DNA from: Dermatophagoides farinae
Taxonomy: Eukaryota > Arthropoda > Arachnida > Sarcoptiformes > Pyroglyphidae
DNA length: 64,000 nt
Reading direction: 5' to 3'
NCBI RefSeq assembly: GCF_024713945.1
Contig: NC_134678.1
Span: 4,650,001 to 4,714,000 of the forward strand
The notes under the pieces are model-generated. The model was not told where the DNA came from and did not search any database. It worked only from the letters and a program-made list of their open reading frames with translations. The translations under genes were made by a program, and so were the position numbers. Of this stretch, positions 45,933 to 57,664 are shown in pieces; within the stretch, counting starts at the first letter, position 1; every line of letters starts with the position of its first letter.

Positions 45933-47011
45933 ATGGCTTGGCGATCACATGGAAAAACAAACAGAGAATTGGTGGAAAATCTGAAAAGTATGTTTCAATT
46001 ATTTGTTCCAAATATAACAATAATAATAACCAAAAATACAATTAAAATAGAGAATGGCATCATACAGGATTCACGCGTAGAGAATGCATTGTTATCCGTA
46101 GATCGTGGAAATTTCATTGATAACGAAAAATACGTTGATTCTCCTAGGTCGATTGGTTTTGGTGCTACCATCAGTGCTCCTCACATGGTAATGGTTCAAA
46201 AATTATTATTTGACAATTTATGCAACTTTTTTTTCATAGCATGCATATGCTCTAGAATTGCTTAAAGATCATCTTGTCGAAGGAGAAACTGTTTTAGATG
46301 TGGGTTCTGGCTCTGGTTATCTGACTGCATGCATGGCAATTATGGTAAGAATAGAATATTTATATCTGATTGTAGCATGAAGTTTTTTCCATTATAATAT
46401 TAAAAATTTTTGACGTTAGCCGTAGAACTATAAATATTAGACCAATTTGTCCTCTTGGATTCTTACATTGATAATGATTTGTTCATAAAATCATCTTATT
46501 TATATAGGTTGGTCCTCAAGGTAAAGCAATTGGCATTGAACATTTTCCTGAACTAGCTTCTAAATCGCTGGAAAACATTAAAAAAGAAAATGCTGATTTA
46601 TTATCTTCGAAAAGAGTCATAATTAAAGGTAACAGATAATTAATTGATAAAATAGTTTTACGCTAAAACAGTTTATTTATTGTTTCAGTTGGTGATGGAA
46701 GGAAAGGATCTCCCGAACATGCACCATTTAACGCTATTCACGTTGGAGCTGCGGCACCTATTCTCCCACAAGATGTATATTATTATGCAATTTATTGTCA
46801 TAAATAAATTTTTTATTTTTTTTACATTTTTTCATAGCTGATGGATCAATTAAAACTTGGAGGCAGATTGATCATTCCTGTTGGACCAAAAGGCGGTGAT
46901 CAATCCTTGGAACAAATTGACAAATTGGCTGACGGTACAATCAAGCGAAAGCGAATCATGGGTGTCATGTATGTTCCATTAACTGACAAGGATTCTCAAT
47001 GGCGAAAATAA
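45933..47011 (+). CDS. PCMT1: Protein-L-isoaspartate O-methyltransferase, 225 aa
   Basis: Six exons, 45933-45987, 46051-46187, 46240-46344, 46508-46628, 46689-46774 and 46838-47011, sum to 678 nt. The enzyme repairs isoaspartyl damage in aged proteins using [21 protein letters not shown] matches the family start, so an upstream in-frame ATG at 45834 is rejected. [20 protein letters not shown] is the substrate loop, [13 protein letters not shown] is SAM motif [10 protein letters not shown] is motif II and [10 protein letters not shown] is motif III. Length equals the human protein (227). It lies 248 bp downstream of TRMT6 on the same strand and its stop is 27 bp from the INTS5 stop on the other strand, so the two 3-prime UTRs almost certainly overlap. 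Confidence 0.95.
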
Positions 47012-47038
47012 ATTCATTTTCATTAATAAACGTTGATA

Positions 47039-50008
47039 TTAAAGATTTTTAAATATTTTCAAATAAGCTTCATTTGGCTTCTTATGAGCCAGAATTGAAC
47101 GAAATCGCATTAGATAAGGCCTTAGACATGTTTCATTTGATCGTGAATCTTGATTATCACGAATGTATTTGGCAATGTCATGCAAAACATAGGCCACTTC
47201 AAACGGTTTGATCTGTTCATTAATCGTTTCTGGGATGTAAACGAACGGTATACGCGGTAATATCTCATCGTTGGCTATTGTCCATAAGAATCTGTTGATG
47301 AATGATAAAATAGCAATAAGTCGAAGAGCAACATTATCATCTGATACTTACCTCTGTGTATCCAATAAATGATTTTCGTTAGAAGTAGACGATACTAAAT
47401 TAGTCCTAAGCACATTGATGATACATCGAACAATCACCAAACAATTGCTCAAACTTTTCTTTCGACTTAATAATTGTAAAATATTCCATAAAATTGGATT
47501 TTGATCAAACAATCGATAAATGTGGAGATCAGTTTCGAAAGTCATCTTATTATTATAACGGAAATATAAATGTTATTATACATTTAAAATAGCAAATGAA
47601 CTTTTACTTCTTACCCTGAGATGTTGAACTTGACCATCTTTAGGATCTTCTTCAAGTATCGGAACATCACGTAATAATAATTGATTCGATAATGAATTGG
47701 TAAAATTTTCGGCAAACAACGACGTATCATTCACACAATGTTCAAGCAAATCGAGTACTAATCTTTTGTTGAGAGAGGAATTTTTATTTAAGTAACGCTG
47801 TTTCTTCTGCGCTGAATAAAACGGTATTAATGGATTCTTTTTCATTTTTAAATTATTATTGCTGTTCATATTTTCGTTCAATAAACTTGGCCATTGATGA
47901 CCATTGTTTGTTGGAGCATTGATAGAATTCACAGGATAATAATTGGTAAATAAATGTGACTTTTGGCGTATGAAATCGAGTGTACATCTAAGTATTATAC
48001 ATTCATTCAGCGGTAAAGATTCTGAGAAATTCTTAAGAAATTTTTGACAAATGACTAAACAATCCATAATTAATATCAACAGTTTTTCGTCATCATTATC
48101 ATTCATTATGTCAATCAATTCGAAATAAATGTTAATCAAAGCTACACATAACCGATATTGTTGGCGCGAATATAGTTCTTGATAATGATCGAATACTCTG
48201 AGAAATATTCGTAAAATGTAGTAAACGCGAATGATATCTGTATAATCTTCATTGATATTTTGATTTAAATATTGAACCAAAATTGAAGTTTCAAATTCGA
48301 TTGGCTTTGATTCTATGAATACCATTAGATTAGCCCAAAAATCCAACTTTTTGGGCTTTTGTAAATCCAAGGTTTCTTTGATACAATCGTAAACTTCATA
48401 TCCAGAATCAATACGTAATGAATTGAGTAACGTTAAAAATTGATTACTAAGTTTTGGATTCGTATAATTTGAAATATTGATGGCCGGTTGTTGAGGTAAA
48501 TTCATTAAATAATGAAACACTTCAACTATGAATTCCCGTCCATAATTTATACAAGTCAAATTCACTAATTTCATTTGAATTTTCTTCAATTGTGGATTAC
48601 GTGTGAAGAAGAAATAATCGACAAGTTCTTGGATATGATTGCGTAATATAGCTAGCAAATAGTTGGTATTTTTTCTCTGTAAAGCCAAATTTTCAGCATT
48701 AGATTGAAGTCCATCGTAAGTAGTGTTATGTTGAAGGAGATGAGGCATATAAGAAAAATGCATAGAACTTGTATTTGATTGGATTAAATGATTTGTTCCT
48801 GAAATCGTTGCGTTCATTTGTTTGACCATCAATGACAAAATGTTCAAAACTTTTTCTATCAATTTCTCTGATGAATTTGAGTTTACTATCAAATTGAAAG
48901 AAATCTTCAGCAATTGAAAAGCATTGGGTGCATTTAAAATGCAGTACAATATGCTGGAATTCAATTCGTCGAATGTATGCAGTTCAGCAAATTCATTCAT
49001 TGTTTGTACATTAACTTTTTTGACAATATCTTGAGCCAACAAATCAAGCAATGGTTTGGAATTTGTACATAAATTCAATAAAAAAGGAATGTTAGATTTT
49101 GAACAATTGACAATAGCGTAAGGGTTATGTTCTGAAACATAAGAAAGTATATAGATTGTTGCAAACGAAGACGAATGGTTGATTAACAGTTCCAAATATT
49201 GTGTCAGGAGGCGATTATCTGATATTGCTGTTAATAAATTGGCTAAAATCCAATCAGAACTAGGCGAATATTTTAAAATTTGATTAATTAAAGTTGCCGG
49301 TTCAATCATATCAATCGAATTAAATACTATTCGAATCAAGACTTGCATGAAAGAACATGGTTTCCAAAAGCTTAAGGCTTTAACCAAAGATAAACTCATT
49401 GGATCGGATTTTTCAATTAAATTGTTTTTATAGATACTGATGTTCGTAGCCAAAGTTAATGCCCAATCGGAAATTCGAACATGTTGATGATGACGATTTT
49501 GATCGCGTTTTAAAAGATTTATAAGCGCTGTAGAAATTCTAGGCAATTGTTTGTCTATCAAATTCATTACAACCAGTAAATCATTTTGTACATGATTTCC
49601 TAAAGATAAGTCTTCTTTATCAAAATCATCGATAGGCTCTTTAGGAGGACTCAATGGACAATCTTCAATGATCTCCATCGGTTCGGTTTTGCTTATTTCA
49701 TCATTACGATATTTGGACGAAGTGGTTGCTGGACTTTGATTCAAAGCTTTGATAAATTGCATCAAAACAATAAATCTGGCCTTTTTAGGTTTTACATTAT
49801 GTTTAAGGCATGAGTTTATTAGACAATATTGTTGGCAACATTCACGAAAAAGTGTAGTGAAGAATTCCAATACTAAATCACGATATGGTGCACCATTTTC
49901 AAGAAGATAGATTGCCGAATCCAACACTTTTTCGAGTGGAAAAATTTGATTATCTTGGAAAAAATTGAAAAATAATTTCGACGCTTGAATTTTATATGGG
50001 TCACTCAT
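47039..50008 (-). CDS. IntS5: Integrator complex subunit 5, 946 aa
   Basis: Three exons, 50008-47615, 47545-47352 and 47291-47039, sum to 2841 nt. INTS5 is a helical scaffold subunit of the Integrator complex, which cleaves nascent snRNAs and attenuates mRNA transcription in the nucleus. Whole-length alpha-helical character, SSDWILANLL near residue 250, and the C-terminal blocks FETDLHIYRLFDQNPILWNI and LPRIPFVYIPETINEQIKPF resemble the family (in the human protein, [20 protein letters not shown] and an APFEV block). Residues about 95-140 are an acidic low-complexity insert. Conservation outside the C-terminus is weak, as is usual for this subunit. Confidence 0.75.
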
Positions 50009-50190
50009 TTTTCACAGAAACGATGATTCTTTATTAAGAATAAGAATTTATGAAATACAAATTTCATTCAAACTCAACGCTGAGTTTTGTGAGACAACTT
50101 GACATGAATGCATGACAGACTGTTTTCACAAACAATGTATTTTTGAAACAAAAATTTTTCAATTCAAATAAACAAACTATACTATATATT

Positions 50191-51205
50191 TTACGAAATG
50201 GATTTTAATGATTTATTCAATTTGGCAATACACATTGAAATATAAAATTTCCGATATTTATCAGGTAATTTATTCAGATGCTGAAGAACTTTATCTAGAT
50301 TGACATAGGCATGTGCTGCAAGTTTGAGATCCTTGTTACCATAAAAATCATTACGATCATAATGTTGAATGAGCTGTGGGTTTTTCCAAAAAAAATTCAC
50401 CCCAATCGAATATTCTAATGCTTTGGTATTATGAAACCACATTGATGGTATGAACAAAGAATCGCCTGGTTCCAATATGCATTCATATCTAGTTGCGTTA
50501 TTGAACATTGGATATTTTTTATCCAAATCATGGGCCTCTAGATCTATAATTTCGGATTTATCACCTTTTAAATAAAGAAAGGGTGCATCGGTTGGTGGAA
50601 AAAGAATAACTTTTTTGCGACCAATGATTTGAAGTAGAATATTTTCCATCACATCATAATGGGTCCATATGGATAAATTTCGTGACGATATACGAAGAAC
50701 GCTTGAAAACAAATGTCGATTTGGGCATTCATTCTCATTAGGACAATTTTCTTCAGCACAAAAATTTATAAATTCTGGATATTCAACATCATTAGCGATT
50801 TCAGGAAATTGTTCACTCAAATTTGCGATTTCTTTGGAACTATGATTGCCTATTGATCGTAGATAATAATATAGGCCATTTTCTTCGGAACAGAGTTTCA
50901 AGAATTCGATGAAATCATAAACACAATAGCTAAAATTTTTGTTTATAAAATCCAATAAAGGACTTGTTGAAACATGTACCGAGACTTGTTTGCTCGCTAT
51001 TTTCTGTCCAAAATAATCTTTATTCCAATTTCGTAAACAAGAACCAAACGCAGCTTGACGAATTATGAATGGAAGGTCCTGTGACGTTAGTTTTTTCAAA
51101 ATAGTTAACAATTAAATTTTTTTTTCGATAGCACCATACCTGTTCAACAAGTGAATCAAATTTATCAGATGTCAAATTTTCAAACGTTTCGATATGATTT
51201 GTCAT
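50191..51205 (-). CDS. TYW5: tRNA wybutosine hydroxylase TYW5 (JmjC), 317 aa
   Basis: Two exons, 51205-51140 and 51078-50191, sum to 954 nt. TYW5 is an Fe(II)/2-oxoglutarate dioxygenase that hydroxylates the wybutosine side chain of tRNA-Phe at position 37. VSVHVSTSPLLDFINKNFSY, YYYLRSIG, WTHYDVMENILLQIIGRKKV (iron ligands His and Asp), LYLKGDKSEI, ECILEPGDSLFIPSMWFHN (third ligand His) and NDFYGNKD all match the family. Length equals the human protein (315). Unusually, a short Cys-rich insert (INFCAEENCPNENECPNRH) replaces a five-residue loop between PEF and LFSSV, with a CX4CX5CX3H pattern. Longer N-terminal extension to 51289 is rejected since MTNHIETF fits the family start. Confidence 0.93.
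50713..50760 (-). other. TYW5: CX4CX5CX3H motif insert inside TYW5
   Basis: Three Cys and one His codons in CX4CX5CX3H spacing (first Cys at 50758-50760, His at 50713-50715). This fits the loose CCCH zinc-finger pattern. It lies in a loop of the JmjC fold where, from memory, the vertebrate proteins have about five residues. RNA or zinc binding is inference. Confidence 0.5.
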
Positions 51206-51308
51206 TTTCATGAAAAGGACGATGAGTTCTGAAAACACATGTACACAACTAATTGAGAAAAAACTTTCCATAAACTTTTCAATTAACAAAACATTTATTC
51301 AATTCACA

Positions 51309-52661
51309 TTATTTGAAAGCTTGTATGCCTGTGATTGATCGACCAAGAATCAATGCATGAATATCATGTGTTCCTTCATATGTATTGACTGCTTCTAAAT
51401 TCATCATATGTCTTATGACATGATATTCATCTGAGATTCCATTACCGCCTAACATATCCCGGCAAACTCGTGCAATGGCAAGTGCTTTGCCAGCGGAATT
51501 GCGCTTTGCTAACGAAACCATTTCGGGTTGTAACATATTTTTGTCTTTAAGTCTTCCCAAATGTAGACTGGATAGAAGGGAAAGATTAATCTCTGTTAAC
51601 ATGTCTGCCAATTTCAACTGAATGATTTGATTACTGGCCAATGGTTTACCAAATTGATTACGATCTAATACGTAATTTCTGGCCGTTTCAAAACAGGAGG
51701 TAGCTGCACCCATAGCGCCCCAAGAAATACCAAATCTTGCATTGGTTAGGCACATGAATGGTCCTTTTAATCCTTCAGCTTTAGGCAAAATGTTTTCCTC
51801 AGAAATTCGAACATCTTCCATAATTATCATTCCGGTAGCAGATGCTCGAAGAGAGAATTTTCCTTCGATTTTAGGCGCGGATAATCCTTTCATGCCTTTT
51901 TCAAGAATAAAGCCTCTTATTTTATTATCGCACTTAGCCCAAACCACGAAAATATCTGCAACTGGGGCATTTGTGATCCAAGTCTTTGTACCATTCAAAA
52001 TATATGTCTTAGATGATGGATCATATTTGGCGTTGGTCTCCATTCCACTTGGATCACTGCCATGATTAGGTTCGGTCAGACCAAAACAGCCTACAATAAT
52101 AAAAAATAAAAATAAAAAAAAATGTTTGCACAAAAACTAAAGTTTCGAACCGATTAATTCTCCTTTGGCTAATTTCGGTAGATATTTATCTTTCTGTTCT
52201 TTCGATCCAAAAGCGTAAATCGGATACATTACGAGAGAGGATTGAACGCTGACTGAGGAACGATAACCACTATCTACTCGTTCAATTTCATAGGTTATCA
52301 AGCCATAAGCGACTGATGAAACATTTGCACATCCATAACCTTCTAATGTTGGTCCAAGAGCGCCTAAAGCACCCATTTCTTTCAGAATGTTAGTATCAAA
52401 ATGTTCATTCCGATTTGCTTGCAAAATTCTTGGCATCAATTGTTTGGTACAATAATATCGCATTTGATCTTTGATTTCACGTTCTTCACTCGTTAATTCA
52501 TCATAGATCCTGAACGGATCTTGCCAATCAAATTTTTCATGAACAATAGTCGTTGTACATAGATTTTGTTTTTGGAACAAGTTTTTGACAAATTTTATGT
52601 CAAATCCATGACGCAAGGTGTGGAAACGATTCATCAACATTTTTGTAAAATTTCGGTACAA
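51309..52661 (-). CDS. GCDH: Glutaryl-CoA dehydrogenase, mitochondrial, 430 aa
   Basis: Two exons, 52661-52151 and 52090-51309, sum to 1293 nt. The FAD enzyme oxidises and decarboxylates glutaryl-CoA to crotonyl-CoA in lysine and tryptophan breakdown. The first about 40 residues are basic and hydroxylated (mitochondrial presequence). [20 protein letters not shown] begins the mature protein. [18 protein letters not shown] and [17 protein letters not shown] are acyl-CoA dehydrogenase signatures, and the catalytic glutamate lies in [20 protein letters not shown], with the YEGT context specific to this enzyme. [11 protein letters not shown] ends it as in orthologues. The single intron uses a weak donor (GTTCGA), but the splice joins GELIG to CFGLTEPN exactly as the family requires. 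Confidence 0.95.
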
Positions 52662-52924
52662 CTAAACGACGAACACCTATATATTGTATGTGTATCAATA
52701 TGTATCAATTTTCTCATCGAGTATAACCTCACAAAATCATGAGACAAAAAATCAATGAGTAACGATATTTATTTATGATGATTATATGATAATGAACCAT
52801 AAAAATAAAAATTAAAAATGACATCATTCATAACGATTTTATACTATCAATCCTGTTTCATTGAATCTTGCTCATTTCAAACTTGGTGTCAATTAGTTCC
52901 TATGTTGATGAACGAGATAAATGA

Positions 52925-55343
52925 TTAGTTGATATTTTCAATAAAATATATTACAAGTACTTCATCAGAGTCCATAAGAGATGGCATAGTCCTACAGAAA
53001 AAGAAAATAATAATATAATATATAATTTAACTTTTATAAAAATGTTTTGTATAGAACATACGAATCAATCAATGTTGTGGTTTTGATATTATTTTCAATC
53101 CATTTTAGATGATCAGCCGTTTCTTGGCTTATAACATTATTACTTGATTCATTATCATTTTGACTGCTAGATTTTTGAAATCTCATTTTCATTTCTCCTT
53201 GAGAATGAAAACAGATGAAATGATGAAAAATTCATTCATTTTAATTTAATCATACCATTTGTATTTTCAATATTGTTCGATTGACCGATTAATTCATCTT
53301 GACTTCCATCCATTAAAAGAGCAGTAAATGCATAGCTTTTTGAAATAAAGTCAATCACTAGAATTGAGATAATAAGATGAATTTATTTAAATAATACCGT
53401 TGATTGTTATTAGTAGGCCTCCATAACACCATAATAGCTACCAAAATTATTGAGAAAAGGATATGCCAATAAGCTTCATCAATCCATAAATATTTCCATG
53501 TTGTTAAACATGAAGTGAGTTTGTGCTAAATAAATTTTTAAAAATTATCAAAAGATGTTCAGAATTACTTAATGTCTATTGTTGTATTGAAAATTACATT
53601 ATGAATTTGCCAAATCATAAATGAGATTGATGCCAGCACAGAAAAGACTAGAACATTTGTAAGCTGATTGAATAATTCAAGCTTAACACAGTTGCGTCTC
53701 AAACGAAGAATTTTTGTTGTTTGTACAAGATTGCTAAAAATCCACCAGCTGATAATACTGTCTAATAATGCCAAAGGCATTTCGGCAAATAGATTCCCGT
53801 TTGTAAGATCATTTTTAGGCTTTATGATTAAAAAATATCAATAAGACGACTATAATTTTACTATTGTAAAATCGTTAAATATACCTTGAAGATTCTTATG
53901 GTTGAATCAAAAGTTCCTAAAATAAAATAGAATATACCGATTGTAATGATTTTATTTCGATTTGAACCAAGATGTGGCCTGATAAAATTTGAGACAAATA
54001 AATAAAGTTGCAATATTAATATATTTATAAAATTATATTAATCCAGATATATTACCGAATAATTTCGAAACCACTCGAAACAATAATGAGAAGAACACGA
54101 GCCAATGTCCGTTTCAGACAAGAGAATAATTCCGCTAGATAGAATGTGTTACGATTCAAAATTCCATTGATATTCAATGATTGATAAACGCCAAAGAAGA
54201 TTGCTTTCTCAACCATCCCTAAAAATATAATTGCTGCAATAAAAAATTGAATCTTTAGCAATTCTTGCCATCGAATCATGGAAACGATAAACCATGTAAG
54301 TGCAAATACGAAATATAAGCAAGACATAAAGCCATAAAATTTCAACAATGGATAATCGACCGCGGACAGATATTGACCAGAATTTGATTCAAAATTTATA
54401 TCAACTAAATCAAGTTAGATTATCAATGAAAAAAAACTTTCAAATAAATATTAAAGCATACATACCAGTGAGATTAAAACGATGTTCGTTAGAATTTTCA
54501 AAACGGATAAAAAGTATTAATAAATAATTTCCGTCATGTGGAACAGATATTGAATGGCCATTTTTCTATGAATTGATCAAATTTTATAATAATTGTATGG
54601 AAAAATTTATAATCATACAATTTGGTGAGTGTTGGACGATTCAGAAATGTGTCTTATTGTCGAGGAACTATCACATAATGTATCATCTGTTTGACACAGT
54701 CGACTATTGGATGAATCGATCGATTCTGTTACAAACTCGCCGCGTATTAACGGTTTCAGATTAACCAAATGATTGCATGAGAATTGAAGCTCATCAGTTT
54801 TCAGATAGCTAATATTTTTATATCCAAAATCACCAAACAAAGCTGCAGGACAATGATAATACCAGCTAAAATAATCAGCCATCTAAAATGAACACATGTT
54901 GAATAGGATATATTTTTAAAATAATCAAATTCATACCATCCAATATTCAGATCCGAAATATTCTTCAAAGCATGGTGATGACCTTACAACTAAACCTACG
55001 TTGATTTTATTTTGATCTCTGGATGAAATTGGCATATCACAAGAAACTGAAAATAATTTAATAACGAAATTAATAAGGGAAATCGTAATTTTGATCATTT
55101 TTTTCTCTATACTCACTCTGCATGTGTATGGTAGAGTTAGCGAATAATGCACTATGAGCACTGAAAAAATGGCAATTTCCCTGAAATAATTGGATTTTGA
55201 GATATATGAATTTTATATAAAGATTTTAAGGCTAATCATCTTACTTCATTGTTAACTGTAAATGACCATTTAGCTTGATCTGGAAATGCCGTTACAATAC
55301 AAAGAACATTTATGAACACAATATTAAATATATTGAACAACAT
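52925..55343 (-). CDS. TMEM87A: TMEM87-type Golgi seven-helix membrane protein, 570 aa
   Basis: Twelve exons sum to 1713 nt: 55343-55245, 55180-55117, 55046-54937, 54882-54619, 54565-54466, 54404-54056, 53978-53885, 53819-53598, 53525-53398, 53335-53256, 53197-53062, 52991-52925. TMEM87 proteins sit in the Golgi and are linked to retrograde traffic and mechanosensitive currents. A signal peptide leads into a Cys-containing lumenal GOLD-like domain (to about residue 220). DYPLLKFYGFMSCLYFVFAL starts the seven helices. IQFFIAAIIFLGMVEKAIFF, KRTLARVLLIIVSSGFEIIR, KILRLRRNCVKL and VLWRPTNNNQRYAF are family hallmarks. The cytosolic tail keeps LKWIENNI and MPSLMDSDE. The vertebrate A and B forms cannot be told apart here. 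Confidence 0.92.
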
Positions 55344-55658
55344 ATTAATTTTCAAAGTAACATTGTTGATTTCAAAGAATATATGAAATAATCTAACAGG
55401 TGAAAACACCCAATTTTTGATTCTGTTGCTATTTTGTTTAGTTCCGAACTAAAATAATGTACACAAAAAAAAAGATTCTTGCGAAAATCTTCACATTATT
55501 AACTCCAATAGATTGACCCATAAGTAATGCCACCTTGTGTGTCAGGATCCAGATATTTTTGTATATATAATTATATACAAGAATGTATTAATCCAATAAA
55601 ATTGAAACACGTTTCGTAACGATTTATATTTTTCGTGTTAAACAATATCAATAATAAA
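55344..55658. promoter_or_regulatory. Bidirectional promoter region TMEM87/ERLEC1
   Basis: Divergent start codons lie 315 bp apart. Both genes act in the secretory pathway, so shared control is plausible but unproven. A TATATAA-type AT stretch lies near 55561-55575. Confidence 0.4.
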
Positions 55659-57609
55659 ATGTTCCTATTCATAATTTGGTTTATATTTTGCAATGGTATT
55701 ATCAGCTGCAATGAAGAATTTCATTCATCCGAATCACAAATTCCTATTGCTAGTGATTTTGATTCAAACTCGAATAATCAGCATGAACCACAATCTTTGT
55801 TCTCGTTTGATGATGCTACTTTATACAAAATAAATTGGCTAGATTCTACTGATTCACAGAATAGTAATGAAACTGTAAGTATTAACACACTGGCTTTATT
55901 TTCGAAAATAAAAGACCTTTATTATCATATAGTTGATGGCTGAAGAACTCATCTTGACCAATGAGAACCAACATAAATATCGATGTATTATTCCGAATGT
56001 CTATGCAGAGGTGATAAAATGCTTTTGAAAAATTTTTAATTCAATTTTAATAACGTTTAATCATTGAACAGAATAAGCGAAATGTTAATGCAACCAAGAA
56101 TGATGATCTCAATCCGTATCAACTATTGAAACCTTTATTTACAAAGAAAATATGTTCTTATCGCCCTGAAAACTATTGAAACCTTTATTTACAAAGAAAA
56201 TATGTTCTTATCGCCCTGAAAACTATTGGAAGTACGAAATTTGCCATGGAAAATATATACGTCAATTTCACGAAGATCCTGGAATAAAAGTAAATGCTAT
56301 CATCGGCTATCTTTCCTATAAATAAAACGGCTTTTTGATTTAGGGCTCAATTCAGGAATATTATCTAGGCACATTTGATATGGATGATTTTGCCAAATAT
56401 GAAAAAATATACGAACAAATGGACGACTCATTAAAATTACCGATGATTAATATAGAAGATATGCAACTTCCTTACATTGAAGTGAATATGACCGGTGGCA
56501 CATTGTGTGATTTATCAAATAAAAAACGTTTTACCAGGGTTCTGTATGTTTGTAATGAGATTGGAAAACATGAGTTGTATTCGATAAAAGAAACAACAAC
56601 CTGTGAATATGAAGTTATAGTATTATCCTCTTTACTATGTCTTTCTCCCAAATTCAAGGTATTGTTTATTTATTTATGTCGGTTCTCCTTAATATCGTAA
56701 TTATATTTTTTAGCTGAAAAAATCCATAGAAAACAATATCAATTGTCATGTTATGGACAAAAATACGAACAAAGTTCCAAAAGGATTTGAGCTTGGCGAT
56801 ATTGAATTAGAAATGAAAACTCAGAAGTCTAAAGTTAAACAAAACATTGGTGATTCGTTTTTGGAAAGCAAAACAATATTGATTAATACATTCGATAATG
56901 GCAAAGAAGTGCGTATTAACTTTATCGCCGAAACAGATGATTATGACGGCTCATTATTGAATTCACATTCGCATATAATTGCCAAATTTCTACGAGGAGA
57001 ATATTGTTTAACCGGAGTAAGTATTATGCATGTATATTATATGATCAAAATTTTTTATGACCATTATAATTATTCTCAGGGATCTGGTTGGTGGAAATAT
57101 GAATTTTGTTATGGAAAATCAGTTAATCAATTTCATGAAGAAAAAGGAGAAAAACGAATGATAATTAATTTGGGCAAATGGAATCTTGACAGCCACATTG
57201 AATGGATTCAGAAGGACTTATCGAGAAAACCAAAGCCAGGCAAGACACCAAAGCAAGTTTGGCATTACTATTCTTCGGGTGATTTTTGTGAATTGACACA
57301 GCGGCCTAGGACTGTGGAAGTCAAACTCAAGTAAAATTTAATTTAATTTTTATTATGATAAGGTGCAAATTTTTTTTTATATCCTAGATGCCGTTATGAT
57401 CCATCAAATCCAGATTCCGTTGCCATTTATTTGATGGAACCACGAACATGTGAATATATTCTTGGGGTGAGAATATTTTTTGCACTAAATCGAATTTCAT
57501 AATTACAAATGTTGTATTTTTTAAAAAACAGGTTGAATCTCCTATTATCTGTGATTTGATTAGTAATGTTGACGAATATGGCATCTTCCAATTTAGCAAT
57601 GAAGAATAA
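55659..57609 (+). pseudogene. ERLEC1: ER lectin ERLEC1 gene, frame broken by a 50-bp tandem duplication as assembled
   Basis: Eight exons: 55659-55874, 55933-56010, 56072-56289, 56344-56658, 56714-57016, 57080-57330, 57388-57466, 57532-57609. ERLEC1 (XTP3-B) is an ER-lumen lectin that hands misfolded glycoproteins to the HRD1 ERAD ligase. Signal peptide MFLFIIWFIFCNGIISC, then two MRH domains (YWKYEICHGKYIRQFHE and GGSGWWKYEFCYGKSVNQFH; the second ends in YILGVESPIICDLI). Exon 3 contains a direct 50-bp repeat. With both copies, the frame meets TGA at 56177-56179 after YRPENY. With one copy counted, all exons total 1488 nt and the protein is 495 aa, close to the human 483. The damage could be a real allele or an assembly error. 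All other splice sites and frames are intact, which favours error or very recent mutation. Confidence 0.85.
56121..56220. repeat. ERLEC1: Perfect 50-bp tandem duplication in ERLEC1 exon 3
   Basis: Copy 1 is 56121-56170 and copy 2 is 56171-56220, identical base for base; eight further bases (56221-56228) continue the match into a third partial copy. Fifty is not a multiple of three, so it shifts the frame. Confidence 0.97.
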
Positions 57610-57664
57610 TGAAAAATTTGTTTTATAGTTTTCAAAAATTATTCTCTTCAATTAAAATTTAAAA

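Noticed and set aside
51206-51289. N-terminal extension of TYW5
   Set aside because: The hydrophobic 28-residue extension has no counterpart in the family; the ATG at 51205 fits the expected start.
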